Positions 36,545 to 46,921 are shown, counted from the stretch's first letter. The stretch: 64,000 bases of DNA from Limnobaculum xujianqingii (GCF_013394855.1 NZ_JABMLK010000002.1:496001-560000), one strand, 5' to 3'. A program made the numbers and translations. Notes: generated by a model from the sequence alone, not told the origin.

Positions 36545-37120
36545 ATGAGCGAGCAGTTAACCGACCAGGTGTTGGTTGAACGGGTCCAAAAGGGCGATAA
36601 AAACGCATTTAATATTCTGGTTGTTCGCTACCAGAATAAAGTTGCGGGCCTTGTTTCCCGCTATGTACCACAGGCGGATGTTGCCGATGTGGCACAGGAG
36701 TCCTTTATTAAGGCCTACAGAGCGTTGGAGTCTTTTCGTGGTGACAGCGCTTTTTATACCTGGTTATACCGAATAGCAGTAAATACCGCGAAAAATTATT
36801 TAGTGGCTCAGGGGCGCCGTCCTCCCTCAAGTGATGTGGATGCCGGCGATGCAGAAAACTTCGAAAATGCAGGTGCATTAAAAGAAATTTCGAACCCTGA
36901 GAACTTAATGTTGTCAGAAGAACTGAGACGTATCGTTTTTGGAACTATCGAGTCATTGCCAGAAGACTTAAAGATGGCAATCACGCTACGTGAAATCGAT
37001 GGTTTAAGTTATGAAGAGATTGCAGAAATCATGGATTGTCCGGTTGGAACAGTAAGATCAAGAATATTCCGGGCCCGTGAAGCAATTGATAATAAAGTAC
37101 AACCACTGATACAGCGATAG
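36545..37120 (+). CDS. rpoE: RpoE, sigma-E factor
   Basis: The 191-residue ECF sigma factor equals E. coli RpoE in length. Region 2 (QNKVAGLVSRYVPQADVADVAQESFIKAYRAL) and region 4 (LREIDGLSYEEIAEIMDCPVGTVRSRIFRAREAI) are intact. It directs the envelope-stress response and is held inactive by RseA, encoded 47 bp downstream. The promoter upstream matches its own recognition sequence. Confidence 0.98.
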   Translation: MSEQLTDQVLVERVQKGDKNAFNILVVRYQNKVAGLVSRYVPQADVADVAQESFIKAYRALESFRGDSAFYTWLYRIAVNTAKNYLVAQGRRPPSSDVDAGDAENFENAGALKEISNPENLMLSEELRRIVFGTIESLPEDLKMAITLREIDGLSYEEIAEIMDCPVGTVRSRIFRAREAIDNKVQPLIQR

Positions 37121-37167
37121 TATTTGTATCTGACTTCCAGGATGTTGTAAGAGAAAGGGTATTAGGC

Positions 37168-37800
37168 ATGCAAAAAGAAAAGCTTTCCGCTCTGATGGAT
37201 GGAGAAAGCATTGATAATGAAGTTATCAATGGACTGTCCCAAGATAGAACGCTTCAGCAAAGCTGGCATCGCTACCACCTGATTCGCGATACTCTACGTG
37301 GAGATATCGGCGAAGTGGTTCATTTCGATATAGCAGACAAAGTATCAGCCGCATTGGCGCTGGAACCGGCGTTATCAGGCTTTGATAAGCCGGTCGTATC
37401 ACAGCCTCATCCGGCAACCTGGCAGAAGATGCCGTTCTGGCACAAGGTTCGCCCATGGTTTGCTCAGGTTGGGCAAATTGGTGTTGCAGCCTGTGTGTCT
37501 CTGGCGGTGATTGTTGGCGTTCAACAGTATAACCAACAGGGTACTGACAGTACGCCAGATACACCGGTATTTAATACTATTCCGTTAGGTGGACAGGCAT
37601 CACCGGTCAGTTTTGATGTGGCAACGGAAGGCGCTCAGAATACTAATCAACAGGTTCTGGAGCAGCGTAAACGTATCAACGCCATGCTACAGGACTACGA
37701 ATTACAACGTCGTTTACACGCGGAACAGCTGAAAATCGCACCAAGGGCTGATACCAGTGCAAAAACCAGTAATTCTGCGTCAACAGGATTAACTCAGTAG
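37168..37800 (+). CDS. rseA: RseA, anti-sigma-E factor
   Basis: This 210-residue protein has the cytoplasmic sigma-binding domain (KEKLSALMDGE at the start), one membrane helix (about residues 108-127, IGVAACVSLAVIVGVQQ) and a periplasmic tail that DegS, then RseP, would cleave under stress. It is shorter than E. coli RseA (216) mainly in the linker. It precedes rseB by 3 bp in the rpoE-rseABC operon. Confidence 0.95.
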   Translation: MQKEKLSALMDGESIDNEVINGLSQDRTLQQSWHRYHLIRDTLRGDIGEVVHFDIADKVSAALALEPALSGFDKPVVSQPHPATWQKMPFWHKVRPWFAQVGQIGVAACVSLAVIVGVQQYNQQGTDSTPDTPVFNTIPLGGQASPVSFDVATEGAQNTNQQVLEQRKRINAMLQDYELQRRLHAEQLKIAPRADTSAKTSNSASTGLTQ

Positions 37801-37803
37801 TCG

Positions 37804-38754
37804 ATGAAACCAATCGCGTTTATTGTTTGTAGTTTGCTGGGGGGGCTCCCCCTGGCTGCGGTTTCCGCACCGAATCCAACAGAAGTTTTATTGCAGCAAA
37901 TGACCAGTGCCAGCCAGACTTTAAGCTATGAGTTCTCTTATGTGAACGTTAGCAAAGTTGGTATTGAATCCCTGCAGTACAGACACTCTATACAAAATGG
38001 TAAACCGCTGGTTCAGCTAATTAATATGGATGGACCTCAGCGGGAGGCAATACTGCGTGGTATCGAAGTGAGTTACTTTGAACCCGGTATGGAGCCTTTT
38101 AGCATTCGCGGTGACCATATCGTTGACTCATTACCCTCTCTGGTATTTGCCGATATTGACCGCCTGGAACAATACTATGATTTTGTTCCGGTGGGGCGTT
38201 CACGTATTGCTAATCGTATTTGTGATGTTGTGCGGGTCGTACCGCGCGATGGGTTACGTTATAGCTATGTGGTTTGGTTAGATACTGAAACTAAACTGCC
38301 TCTGCGTACCGACTTACTTGATAGAGATGGTGACACACTGGAGCAGTTTCGCGTAGTGGCCTTTAGTGACGGTGATAGCGTAAAAGCGAAAATGGCTGAT
38401 TTTTCAATGCCAGTTATGCCGCCGCTGTTAGCCGTTCCTCCCGGTGATAAACTGACCATGAGTTGGAGTGTGGGTTGGTTACCTCAAGGTTTTTCCGAAT
38501 CTTCCCGCAGTCGTCATACGGTTTCTGACGCTAAAAGTAGCGTGGTGGAATCCCGACTCTATTCCGATGGCTTATTCAGTTTTTCCCTGAACGTATCACC
38601 AAGTAGTTATCAGGGGCAAACCAGTGAACACTCATTGCGTCAGGGGCGTAGAACTATTCATACTGAAACCCGTAATAATGTAGAAATTACGGTGATTGGT
38701 GAATTACCTCCGGCTACAGCTAAACGTGTTGCTACCAGCGTCGTGGTGAATTAA
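37804..38754 (+). CDS. rseB: RseB, periplasmic regulator of sigma-E
   Basis: The 316-residue precursor starts with a signal peptide (about residues 1-21, ending AVSAPNP). It resembles E. coli RseB (318), a LolA/MucB-fold protein that covers the cleavage site of RseA and senses lipopolysaccharide and lipoprotein disturbances. It follows rseA by 3 bp and is followed by rseC within 10 bp. Confidence 0.95.
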   Translation: MKPIAFIVCSLLGGLPLAAVSAPNPTEVLLQQMTSASQTLSYEFSYVNVSKVGIESLQYRHSIQNGKPLVQLINMDGPQREAILRGIEVSYFEPGMEPFSIRGDHIVDSLPSLVFADIDRLEQYYDFVPVGRSRIANRICDVVRVVPRDGLRYSYVVWLDTETKLPLRTDLLDRDGDTLEQFRVVAFSDGDSVKAKMADFSMPVMPPLLAVPPGDKLTMSWSVGWLPQGFSESSRSRHTVSDAKSSVVESRLYSDGLFSFSLNVSPSSYQGQTSEHSLRQGRRTIHTETRNNVEITVIGELPPATAKRVATSVVVN

Positions 38755-38763
38755 GGCTGATAA

Positions 38764-39219
38764 ATGTTACGTAAGTGGGCGACCGTCATCGACTGGCAAC
38801 AAGGCATTGCGACTTTACGCTGTGAACAACAAGCGGGTTGTAGCAGTTGTCAGTCAAAAGCTTCCTGCGGTACTCGTGTACTGAACAAACTGGGTCCTCA
38901 GGTTATTCACGATCTGCAAATTCCGGTTGAGCAACCTTTATCTCCAGGTCAGCGCGTTGAACTTGGCATTCCTGAGTCCGGCGTGCTGCTATCTGCACTG
39001 TTGGTATATATGGTGCCTCTGTTAGGCATTCTGCTGTGTTCAGGATTGTTTTATTATGGCTTAGGAAGCGATATTGCTGCAATTATCGGGGCTATCGTTG
39101 GCGGTGTTAGTGGTTTTGTTATTGCTCGTTTTTATGCTGCAAAATTTGCTACTAATGCATCAGTTCATCCGATTATATTGCAAATAGGCATTCCATCTGT
39201 AAGTCAGACCGGGAATTAA
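38764..39219 (+). CDS. rseC: RseC, membrane protein of the rpoE operon
   Basis: The 151-residue protein has a Cys-rich N-terminal part (CEQQAGCSSCQSKASCGT) and two membrane helices (about residues 75-95 and 100-122). This matches RseC, an inner-membrane protein with roles reported in SoxR reduction and thiamine synthesis. It is the last gene of rpoE-rseABC. Confidence 0.94.
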   Translation: MLRKWATVIDWQQGIATLRCEQQAGCSSCQSKASCGTRVLNKLGPQVIHDLQIPVEQPLSPGQRVELGIPESGVLLSALLVYMVPLLGILLCSGLFYYGLGSDIAAIIGAIVGGVSGFVIARFYAAKFATNASVHPIILQIGIPSVSQTGN

Positions 39220-39339
39220 ATTTCACAGAATTCCTGCGTTCTTCCCATTTTTATCTATTCTCAATAACACAATAGAAAAATCACCCCGCAGGGCGGAGTG
39301 ATTGATTCAGGAAGACAGGATGATGAAAGCGTATCTGGC

Positions 39340-39600
39340 TTATTTATAAATGATCGCAGTACCGTGGATATTTTCGCTGGTAGATGCAGAGTTAATATAA
39401 TAATGGCTTGCGCCCATTGCATCGGCTTTAGCGGCCAGTTTGCTTTCTAATGCAGATAAAGAGCGTGCATCGCTGGCAGAAACAGTACCAATCTTATCCA
39501 AATTTTCTGTTTGAGTACGAGTCACTTGTTCAGCAGCAAAAGTGCTGAAAGATAAGGTAGTCAGGATAGCGGCAGTAGCAATAAATTTGATGCTTTTCAT
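39340..39600 (-). CDS. Small periplasmic DUF1471 (YhcN/BhsA/McbA) family protein
   Basis: The 86-residue precursor has a signal peptide (about residues 1-22, ending TFAAE) and the DUF1471 pattern: a strand with a Gly (IGTVSAS), a helix (LESKLAAKADAMGASHYYI) and a final strand (GTAIIYK). Enterobacteria carry several paralogues linked to stress and biofilm formation; I cannot tell which one this is. It is a single gene, convergent with rseC. Confidence 0.85.
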   Translation of the reverse strand: MKSIKFIATAAILTTLSFSTFAAEQVTRTQTENLDKIGTVSASDARSLSALESKLAAKADAMGASHYYINSASTSENIHGTAIIYK

Positions 39601-39984
39601 AGTAGGTAACTCCAGTTAATTAAAATGTTGAAAGATTGTTGTCTTTCGGTAACACACATTCTAGATGAGTTACTGTAAATGAATAGCGGAGAGAATTGAT
39701 TTACTTGTTCAGTTTATTTGAATTTCTAAAAAGATGATGTCTAATCCCTGGAGTTTCATTTTTTGCAATTTAACGCGATGACTGATTTTCAGTGATAATT
39801 CGTCGGCAAAAAAACAGTCACAAGCGCAGTTAACTGGTTAGCAGATAGCGTATGTTGCTATGTTTTAGTCATGGTGACGTGTAGAATGTCCGCCAGTTTA
39901 GAGATTAAGTGAATTTTTGCTGTGTGGGGATTTGCAATATATTCCCTGCATCAGTGGGTTTCTGTATCAGCCGGATCTAGGTAA
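39601..39984. other. Intergenic region between the DUF1471 gene and lepA
   Basis: This 384-bp AT-rich gap should hold the divergent promoters of both genes. I see no repeat and no operator that I can support. Confidence 0.4.
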
Positions 39985-41799
39985 ATGACTGATAATAAAA
40001 GTATAGCAAATAAGAATATAAGAAACTTTTCGATCATCGCCCACATTGACCACGGTAAGTCGACGTTGTCCGACCGTATTATTCAAATTTGTGGCGGGTT
40101 GAGCGATCGTGAAATGGCGGCACAGGTTCTGGATTCTATGGATCTGGAGCGGGAGCGTGGCATCACCATTAAAGCGCAAAGTGTGACGCTGGATTATAAG
40201 TCACAGGATGGTAAAACCTATCAGTTGAACTTTATCGATACCCCAGGACACGTTGACTTCTCCTATGAAGTATCACGTTCACTGGCGGCTTGTGAAGGTG
40301 CACTGTTGGTGGTAGATGCCGGACAAGGGGTAGAAGCCCAAACGCTGGCAAACTGCTACACCGCGATTGAAATGGATCTGGAAGTGGTTCCGGTTCTGAA
40401 CAAGATCGATTTACCGGCTGCGGATCCCGATCGTGCAGCTCAGGAAATTGAAGATATTGTTGGAATCGACGCTACCGATGCGGTTCGCTGTTCGGCCAAA
40501 ACCGGTCTGGGCGTACCTGATGTGCTGGAGCGCTTAGTTCGCGATATTCCGCCACCGACAGGTTCAGCTGATGAGCCGTTACAGGCACTGATCATCGATT
40601 CATGGTTTGATAACTATCTTGGCGTTGTGTCGTTAGTACGGATTAAAAATGGCGTACTGCGTAAAAACGATAAGATCAAAGTGATGAGCACCGGCCAAAC
40701 TTACGGGGTAGACCGTTTAGGGATATTTACACCAAAGCGGATCGATACCGAAGCCCTTGGCTGCGGCGAAGTAGGTTGGGTAGTTTGTGCTATTAAAGAT
40801 ATTCTTGGTGCACCGGTAGGGGACACCCTGACCAATGCGCATAAGCCAGCAGAAAAAGCGCTGCCGGGCTTTAAAAAAGTTAAACCTCAGGTATATGCGG
40901 GTCTGTTCCCGATCAGTTCTGATGACTATGAAGCATTTCGTGATGCATTAGGCAAATTAAGTCTGAATGATGCATCTCTGTTTTATGAACCGGAAAACTC
41001 AACGGCACTGGGCTTTGGCTTCCGTTGTGGCTTCCTGGGTCTGTTGCACATGGAAATCATTCAGGAACGTCTGGAACGTGAATACGATCTTGACCTGATT
41101 ACTACCGCACCAACGGTAGTGTACGAAGTGATCACCACCAGTGGTGAGACGGTTTATGTCGACAGCCCGTCTAAACTTCCTCCATTGAACAATATTGAAG
41201 AGCTACGCGAACCTATCGCTGAATGCCATATGTTATTACCACAGGAATTTTTGGGTAATGTTATTACGTTATGTATTGAGAAACGTGGCGTACAAACCAA
41301 TATGGTGTATCACGGCAATCAGGTTGCTCTGAGCTATGACATTCCTATGGCTGAAGTGGTTCTGGATTTCTTCGACCGCCTGAAGTCCACCTCTCGTGGC
41401 TATGCTTCGCTGGATTACGGTTTTAAACGTTTCCAGACTTCTGACATGGTACGGGTAGACGTGTTGATTAACAGCGATAGGGTAGATGCTCTGGCCTTGA
41501 TCACTCACCGGGATAATTCCCAAAACCGTGGCCGTGAGCTGGTGGAGAAAATGCGTGAATTAATTCCGCGCCAGCAGTTTGATATTGCAATTCAGGCGGC
41601 TATCGGTAACCACGTGATTGCCCGTTCTACCGTCAAACAATTGCGTAAAAACGTATTGGCCAAATGTTACGGTGGCGACGTGAGCCGTAAGAAAAAGCTA
41701 TTGCAGAAACAGAAAGATGGTAAGAAACGCATGAAGCAAGTAGGGAACGTTGAAGTTCCTCAGGAAGCGTTCCTGGCTATTCTTCACGTTGGTAAATAA
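39985..41799 (+). CDS. lepA: LepA (EF4), ribosome back-translocase GTPase
   Basis: The 604-residue GTPase (E. coli 599) has G1 [11 protein letters not shown]3 [13 protein letters not shown]4 [10 protein letters not shown] and the unique C-terminal domain ending [19 protein letters not shown]. The start [18 protein letters not shown] adds a few residues before the E. coli start. It precedes lepB by 16 bp, the usual lepA-lepB operon. Confidence 0.97.
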   Translation: MTDNKSIANKNIRNFSIIAHIDHGKSTLSDRIIQICGGLSDREMAAQVLDSMDLERERGITIKAQSVTLDYKSQDGKTYQLNFIDTPGHVDFSYEVSRSLAACEGALLVVDAGQGVEAQTLANCYTAIEMDLEVVPVLNKIDLPAADPDRAAQEIEDIVGIDATDAVRCSAKTGLGVPDVLERLVRDIPPPTGSADEPLQALIIDSWFDNYLGVVSLVRIKNGVLRKNDKIKVMSTGQTYGVDRLGIFTPKRIDTEALGCGEVGWVVCAIKDILGAPVGDTLTNAHKPAEKALPGFKKVKPQVYAGLFPISSDDYEAFRDALGKLSLNDASLFYEPENSTALGFGFRCGFLGLLHMEIIQERLEREYDLDLITTAPTVVYEVITTSGETVYVDSPSKLPPLNNIEELREPIAECHMLLPQEFLGNVITLCIEKRGVQTNMVYHGNQVALSYDIPMAEVVLDFFDRLKSTSRGYASLDYGFKRFQTSDMVRVDVLINSDRVDALALITHRDNSQNRGRELVEKMRELIPRQQFDIAIQAAIGNHVIARSTVKQLRKNVLAKCYGGDVSRKKKLLQKQKDGKKRMKQVGNVEVPQEAFLAILHVGK

Positions 41800-41815
41800 G
41801 TAATAAGGAGTTCGC

Positions 41816-42805
41816 ATGGCGAATATGTTTGCCTTAATTTTAGCTGTGGCCACACTGGTGACCGGTATCATCTGGTGTCTGGACCGCTTTAAGTGGGCGC
41901 CTGCGCGACGCATTAAGATCGAAGCTCTCAGGGTTGAGACCGACGGAAAGATTGATGGTAAAGCGCTAGCCAGAGTGGCCAGACAGCCGGGATGGATTGA
42001 AAGCTGTGTTTCTGTGTTTCCCGTATTGGCAGTGGTATTTGTGCTGCGCTCTTTTTTATATGAACCTTTTCAGATTCCGTCTGGTTCAATGATGCCAACG
42101 CTGTTGATCGGTGATTTTATTCTGGTGGAAAAATTCGCTTATGGTGTTAAAGATCCGATTACCCAGACAACACTGATGAAAACCGGTACTCCGCAGCGCG
42201 GTGATATTGCGGTATTCAAATATCCGCTGGATAAGAATATTGATTATATTAAACGTGTAGTAGGGCTACCGGGAGACACTATTCATTTCGACCCGAACTC
42301 GAAAAAGCTAACCATCACTCCCGCTTGCCCAACAGGTAGCGAGTGCAAACCTGCTGCTGAGTTAGAGTATTCTGATTTGGTGAAAAGCAGTTGGTTTATT
42401 GGTTTTGAGCCCTCTGCTGGTGGTGCAAATCAGATGACCACCCGTTTCTTCGATACCAAAACTGAAGCAGGACGCGCTGAAGGTTTACGCGGTGTGTATA
42501 TGGTTGAGCGTAACGAAAAATTGGGTAATGAGTTCCATCAGACATTAATGATTCCTGGCGTAGCGAACAGCGCAGGTGATTATTATCAGCAACCAGGCGC
42601 TCCGGCGAATACCTGGATTGTACCGGAAGGCAAATACTTCATGATGGGTGATAACCGCGACAACAGTGCGGACAGCCGTTTCTGGGGTTTTGTACCGGAA
42701 GAGAACTTTGTTGGTAAAGCAACAGGGATCTGGATGAGCTTTGAGAAACAAGAGGGTGAGTGGCCAACCGGTATTCGTTTTAGCCGTATTGGCGGAATTC
42801 ACTAA
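41816..42805 (+). CDS. lepB: LepB, signal peptidase I
   Basis: This 329-residue protein has two N-terminal membrane helices (about residues 3-21 and 63-80) and a periplasmic catalytic domain. Ser91 in IPSGSMMPTL and Lys146 in YIKRVVGLPGD are the catalytic dyad at the E. coli positions. GDNRDNSADSR is the box E motif. It removes signal peptides from exported proteins at the inner membrane. AAGGAG is the ribosome site. Confidence 0.97.
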   Translation: MANMFALILAVATLVTGIIWCLDRFKWAPARRIKIEALRVETDGKIDGKALARVARQPGWIESCVSVFPVLAVVFVLRSFLYEPFQIPSGSMMPTLLIGDFILVEKFAYGVKDPITQTTLMKTGTPQRGDIAVFKYPLDKNIDYIKRVVGLPGDTIHFDPNSKKLTITPACPTGSECKPAAELEYSDLVKSSWFIGFEPSAGGANQMTTRFFDTKTEAGRAEGLRGVYMVERNEKLGNEFHQTLMIPGVANSAGDYYQQPGAPANTWIVPEGKYFMMGDNRDNSADSRFWGFVPEENFVGKATGIWMSFEKQEGEWPTGIRFSRIGGIH

Positions 42806-42840
42806 TTCGTTCTAAGTTATACTGTCTCAGATGTAAATAG

Positions 42841-42877
42841 TCCGGATTTAGAACCCTTTAGATCCGGATTTTTTATT
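42841..42877 (+). terminator. Terminator-like hairpin after lepB
   Basis: TCCGGAT (42841-42847) pairs with ATCCGGA (42862-42868), followed by TTTTTTATT. It lies between lepB and rnc and suggests that rnc has its own promoter. Confidence 0.75.
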
Positions 42878-42966
42878 ATCTCGCCATAACATAGTAGTGC
42901 TTTAGCTGGATAACCGTTAAGCTAGGCCGTTATTTTTTCTCGTTAGGAACAATTTGTTGGTAATGC

Positions 42967-43647
42967 ATGAACCCCATCATCATTGAGAGGCTACAGCGAA
43001 AGCTGGGTTATACGTTTCAACAGCAATCGCTTTTACAGCAAGCTCTGACACATCGAAGTGCCAGCAGTAAACATAATGAACGTCTGGAGTTTTTGGGCGA
43101 TTCTATCCTGAGTTTTGTTATTGCTGATGCACTATATCAGCGCTTTCCTCGTGTTGATGAAGGCGACATGAGCCGTATGCGTGCGACATTGGTTCGAGGC
43201 AATACGCTGGCTGAAATGGGACGAGAGTTCGATTTAGGCGAATGCTTGCGTCTGGGGCCGGGCGAACTGAAAAGCGGTGGTTTTCGCCGTGAATCTATTT
43301 TAGCTGATACGGTAGAAGCGTTAATCGGTGCAGTTTATCTTGATAGCGATATTCATCGGGTTCAGCAATTAATTCTGGCCTGGTATCAAACCCGCTTAGA
43401 TGAGATCAGCCCGGGTGATAAACAAAAAGATCCTAAAACACGTCTGCAAGAGTTCTTGCAGGGGCGTCATTTACCGCTACCAAGCTATTTAGTGACGCAA
43501 GTGAAGGGCGAAGCCCACGATCAGGAATTTACCATTCACTGCCAGGTGAGCGGTATTGATGATGCAATTATCGGCATTGGTTCCAGTCGTCGTAAGGCAG
43601 AGCAGGCTGCGGCAGAGCAGGCGCTTAAACATTTAGGCTTAGAATAG
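42967..43647 (+). CDS. rnc: Ribonuclease III
   Basis: The 226-residue enzyme equals E. coli Rnc in length. The RNase III signature [20 protein letters not shown] is followed by a C-terminal double-stranded RNA-binding domain ending [19 protein letters not shown]. It processes rRNA and mRNA. In E. coli era overlaps its end; here era is 2.3 kb away behind an unknown gene, repeat B2 and an IS630. The ribosome site is weak. Confidence 0.97.
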   Translation: MNPIIIERLQRKLGYTFQQQSLLQQALTHRSASSKHNERLEFLGDSILSFVIADALYQRFPRVDEGDMSRMRATLVRGNTLAEMGREFDLGECLRLGPGELKSGGFRRESILADTVEALIGAVYLDSDIHRVQQLILAWYQTRLDEISPGDKQKDPKTRLQEFLQGRHLPLPSYLVTQVKGEAHDQEFTIHCQVSGIDDAIIGIGSSRRKAEQAAAEQALKHLGLE

Positions 43648-43729
43648 CCGATACAATGCGCTCATGTTAATAAGGTGAGCGCATTAGTTAAATTTCTTTG
43701 CTGGTGTTTTATCAAAGGATTGATAATCA

Positions 43730-44290
43730 ATGAGCATACTACTCCCATTTGTTTATTTTCTTGCCCCTGTTTGTTTTATCGCCGGTAGTGCAATTCTGGC
43801 GATCGCCATTGTTCGAGCACGAAAAATTATTTCACCTAAAACTCGCTATGTTTTTGAGGTTGCGCCTGAACCGGGAGAAGAGATCGAACTTTCAGAACCG
43901 GGACGTTATGTGATCTCGGTGGTTATACCTCCGCTAAAGTTTATTGTCGGCGTGGCTCATTTTTCCGCTAAATTCTCCATTAAAGAACGCAGTTCTGCAC
44001 AAAGTATCGAATACACTCCCTTTGGCCGTTTTAATCTGTTTACCGTACGGCGTACAGATATGCGTGGCAATAAATCACTTCCTTTAGGATATTTCCAATG
44101 TGACAGACCTGGAAAATATCAGGTCACCTGCACCACGCCGGAAAAAATACGTCCTGAATTTAAATTAGAAGTCGCCCCTTACACCCGCCCAATTGTACTT
44201 GGTGCACTGATTCCCATCATCATTATCGGCAGCGGCTTAACGTTGGTTGGGCTTATTGCCACAGTAGCGGCCAGCCTTGGACGACTGTAG
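43730..44290 (+). CDS. Unknown two-helix membrane protein between rnc and era
   Basis: I do not recognise this 186-residue protein. It has an N-terminal membrane helix (about residues 7-28), a soluble beta-rich middle (about 35-155, with ELSEPGRYVISVVIPPLKF and LGYFQCDRPGKYQVTC) and a C-terminal membrane helix (about 157-180, PIVLGALIPIIIIGSGLTLVG). The two halves of the middle part, each with a PGRY or PGKY turn, suggest an Ig-like or repeat fold facing the periplasm. The ATG follows AAAGGA. It interrupts the rnc-era order usual in enterobacteria. It could be co-transcribed with rnc. Confidence 0.7.
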   Translation: MSILLPFVYFLAPVCFIAGSAILAIAIVRARKIISPKTRYVFEVAPEPGEEIELSEPGRYVISVVIPPLKFIVGVAHFSAKFSIKERSSAQSIEYTPFGRFNLFTVRRTDMRGNKSLPLGYFQCDRPGKYQVTCTTPEKIRPEFKLEVAPYTRPIVLGALIPIIIIGSGLTLVGLIATVAASLGRL

Positions 44291-44306
44291 TTAATAAAAC
44301 AGTAAC

Positions 44307-44600
44307 GAGCCCTTAACCTTAAGTCTTTTGTCCATTAAGTTAAGCATCCGAATGTTGCCTCAGCTAATAAAAAAGTAGCACGACCAACATGGATGTTGGT
44401 CGAGGCGCAGCGACGTAGGGAGCGGCTCTGCGCCGGTGCGTAAGCTTTTTTATTGGCTGAGGTTGCCGCCGCAGAGCGGCGGTCAACAGTCGGCTGCGCG
44501 GGCGTGGGGAGTGCAGAGGGGCATTCGCCTCAATGCCTCTCTGCTCGACGCTTACACAAATGCTAAGATAGTCGCTGTATCTAAAGCGGCGAAATGTTCA
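44307..44600 (-). repeat. Structured dispersed repeat, family B, copy B2
   Basis: This is the reverse-oriented homologue of B1 and B3. The outer stem is CCTCAGCTAATAAAAAAG (44358-44375) with CTTTTTTATTGGCTGAGG (44445-44462), so bases that differ from B1 change on both arms and one pair becomes G.T. It retains the CGACCAACAT palindrome, GCGCAG/CTGCGC and the CCGCCGC/GCGGCGG hairpin. The end nearest era lies 27 bp from the IS630 insertion. Confidence 0.88.
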
Positions 44601-44628
44601 CGATACTGTTCGTAAATAAAACACACTA

Positions 44629-45779
44629 AATAACTGCGCCTAATAGTAGATCACCGAATGGAACTCAATCCGGTTTGAGCGATCTGATCAATCGCCAAAA
44701 AGAACATATCGCCAACCGGACTGAGTTATGCCGATCATAGCACCGATACCCAGAAATGAACGACGTCAGATGGAAAAAATTGTCCATAAAACAACAGACA
44801 AAAACCATTCCAGACGTCTCATGGCCATGCTGATGTTACATCGTGGTGAATCACTCAGTTATGTCGCTAAAAACCTGTGTGCAGCACGTTCCTCCGTCGG
44901 TCGCTGGATTCACTGGTTCACACTATTTGGCATCGAAGGCCTGAAAAGTCTTCCGCCCGGACGCCCAAAAAAGTGGCCTGTTGAGGCGATGATGCGCATG
45001 CTCAATTTACTTGTTGAGCGCTCTGCACAGGACTTCGGATATCTGCGGTCACGGTGGAGTACTGAGATGCTAACGATTGAAATTAATAAACTATTTAATT
45101 CAACTTTGCATCCAGGAACGATCCGTCGCTGGCTACCTGAAGGTGGGATTGTCTGGCGCAGGGCAGCTCCGACATTACATATTCGCGATCCCCTCAAAGA
45201 TGAAAAACTGGCAGCGATTAATGAAGCATTAGAAAAAAACTGCGCTGACCATCCCGTCTTTTACGAGGATGAGGTGGATATCGATTTGAATCCCAAAATA
45301 GGCGCTGACTGGCAGAAAAAAGGACAGCAAAAACGAATCCCTACGCCGGGAAAAAATGAAAAGCATTACCTTGCCGGAGTACTTCATGCGGGAACGGGCA
45401 GAGTGGACTACGTCAGCGGGACAAGTAAGAACTCAGGTCTATTTATCAATATGTTACGAAAGTTGAAAAGTACATATCGCAGTGCAAAAACAATTACGCT
45501 AATCGTTGATAATTACATCATTCACAAGAGCAAAAAAACGTTGAAATGGTTGGAGGATAATCCGAAATTTACTGTTATTTATCAGCCAATTTACTCTCCG
45601 TGGGTAAACAAAATAGAACTCTTATGGTTGGCCTTGCACGAGACCATCACGCGCAATCATCACTGCAGAACAATGTGGCAATTATTGAATAATGTCAGAC
45701 AATTTATGAAAGCCGCTTCACCTTTCCCGGGCAACAAACATGGGCTAACGAAAGTGGAGCGGTATTAGGCGCAGTTATT
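44629..45779 (+). mobile_element. IS630 copy 2
   Basis: The 1151-bp element lies between TA dinucleotides at 44627-44628 and 45780-45781, again within CTAG, with the same perfect terminal inverted repeats as copy 1. It is inserted between repeat B2 and era. Both copies point the same way, 37.2 kb apart. Confidence 0.95.
44728..45768 (+). CDS. IS630 family transposase (copy 2)
   Basis: The 346-residue DDE transposase is identical in sequence to that of copy 1 (helix-turn-helix LCAARSSVGRWIHWF; acidic residues in VFYEDEVDID, TLIVDNYIIH and NKIELLWLALHE). It appears intact and potentially active. It is transcribed toward era, so read-through could contribute to era expression. Confidence 0.95.
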   Translation: MPIIAPIPRNERRQMEKIVHKTTDKNHSRRLMAMLMLHRGESLSYVAKNLCAARSSVGRWIHWFTLFGIEGLKSLPPGRPKKWPVEAMMRMLNLLVERSAQDFGYLRSRWSTEMLTIEINKLFNSTLHPGTIRRWLPEGGIVWRRAAPTLHIRDPLKDEKLAAINEALEKNCADHPVFYEDEVDIDLNPKIGADWQKKGQQKRIPTPGKNEKHYLAGVLHAGTGRVDYVSGTSKNSGLFINMLRKLKSTYRSAKTITLIVDNYIIHKSKKTLKWLEDNPKFTVIYQPIYSPWVNKIELLWLALHETITRNHHCRTMWQLLNNVRQFMKAASPFPGNKHGLTKVERY

Positions 45780-45986
45780 TAGACTAATTATTACTCTTCG
45801 TTCATCCCAGCATCTGATATCAAACCCCCCCAATCAATGCTAATATTACCCACATTCACAACGAAAACCGCTGAGCAAAGATCAACCACGCTCACGTCTG
45901 CTTATTAGCAAATACATTAGAATCAACTCATAAAAATTAATTGATTGATTTTAATGAATAAATAATTCGTTATATTTAGGATTGGA

Positions 45987-46913
45987 ATGACAACAGATAA
46001 ACAATTAACCGATACCGATAAGCAATACTGTGGCTTTATCGCTATCGTGGGTCGCCCTAACGTTGGTAAATCAACATTGCTAAATCAACTGTTGGGTCAG
46101 AAGGTATCAATTACTTCACGTAAAGCGCAGACCACTCGCCATCGTATTATGGGCATTCACACCGAAGGGCCTTATCAGGCTATTTATGTGGATACCCCGG
46201 GATTACATATTGAAGAAAAACGCGCCATCAACCGTCTGATGAACCGGGCTGCCAGCAGCTCAATTGGTGATGTTGAGCTGGTGATCTTTGTGGTGGAAGG
46301 TACCCACTGGACGCCAGATGATGAGATGGTGGTGAATAAGCTGCGTAGCTTAAAATGTCCGGTTATTCTGGCTATCAACAAAGTGGATAACGTTACGGAT
46401 AAAGAAGCGCTGCTGCCGCATATGGCTTTCTTAAGCCAGCAGATGAACTTCATGGATATTGTTCCTATCTCTGCCGAGAAGAACATGAACCTTGATACTA
46501 TTGCCAGTATCGTGCGTAAACTGCTACCGGAAGCAGAGCATCACTTCCCGGAAGATTACATTACCGACCGTTCCCAGCGCTTTATGGCTTCTGAAATTAT
46601 TCGTGAGAAGCTGATGCGTTTTCTGGGCGAAGAACTACCTTATTCAGTCACGGTAGAAATTGAGCGCTTTGTCACTAATGAGCGCGGTGGCTACGATATT
46701 AATGGTCTGATTCTGGTCGAACGTGAAGGCCAGAAAAAGATGGTTATTGGTAATAAAGGCCAAAAAATCAAAACCATCGGTATTGAAGCGCGTCACGATA
46801 TGGAAGAGATGTTTGAAGCCAAAGTTCATCTGGAGCTTTGGGTGAAAGTGAAATCAGGCTGGGCGGATGATGAACGTGCATTACGCAGTCTGGGATATAC
46901 CGACGATCTCTGA
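45987..46913 (+). CDS. era: Era, ribosome-assembly GTPase
   Basis: The 308-residue GTPase (E. coli 301) has [20 protein letters not shown], the switch region [19 protein letters not shown] and the C-terminal KH domain with [13 protein letters not shown]. It is essential for 16S rRNA maturation in E. coli. Normally era is translated by coupling to rnc. Here it must have its own promoter: TATATT at 45971-45976 is a possible -10 box, with AGGATTGGA as the ribosome site. It is followed by recO after 8 bp. Confidence 0.97.
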   Translation: MTTDKQLTDTDKQYCGFIAIVGRPNVGKSTLLNQLLGQKVSITSRKAQTTRHRIMGIHTEGPYQAIYVDTPGLHIEEKRAINRLMNRAASSSIGDVELVIFVVEGTHWTPDDEMVVNKLRSLKCPVILAINKVDNVTDKEALLPHMAFLSQQMNFMDIVPISAEKNMNLDTIASIVRKLLPEAEHHFPEDYITDRSQRFMASEIIREKLMRFLGEELPYSVTVEIERFVTNERGGYDINGLILVEREGQKKMVIGNKGQKIKTIGIEARHDMEEMFEAKVHLELWVKVKSGWADDERALRSLGYTDDL

Positions 46914-46921
46914 AGGTAAGC

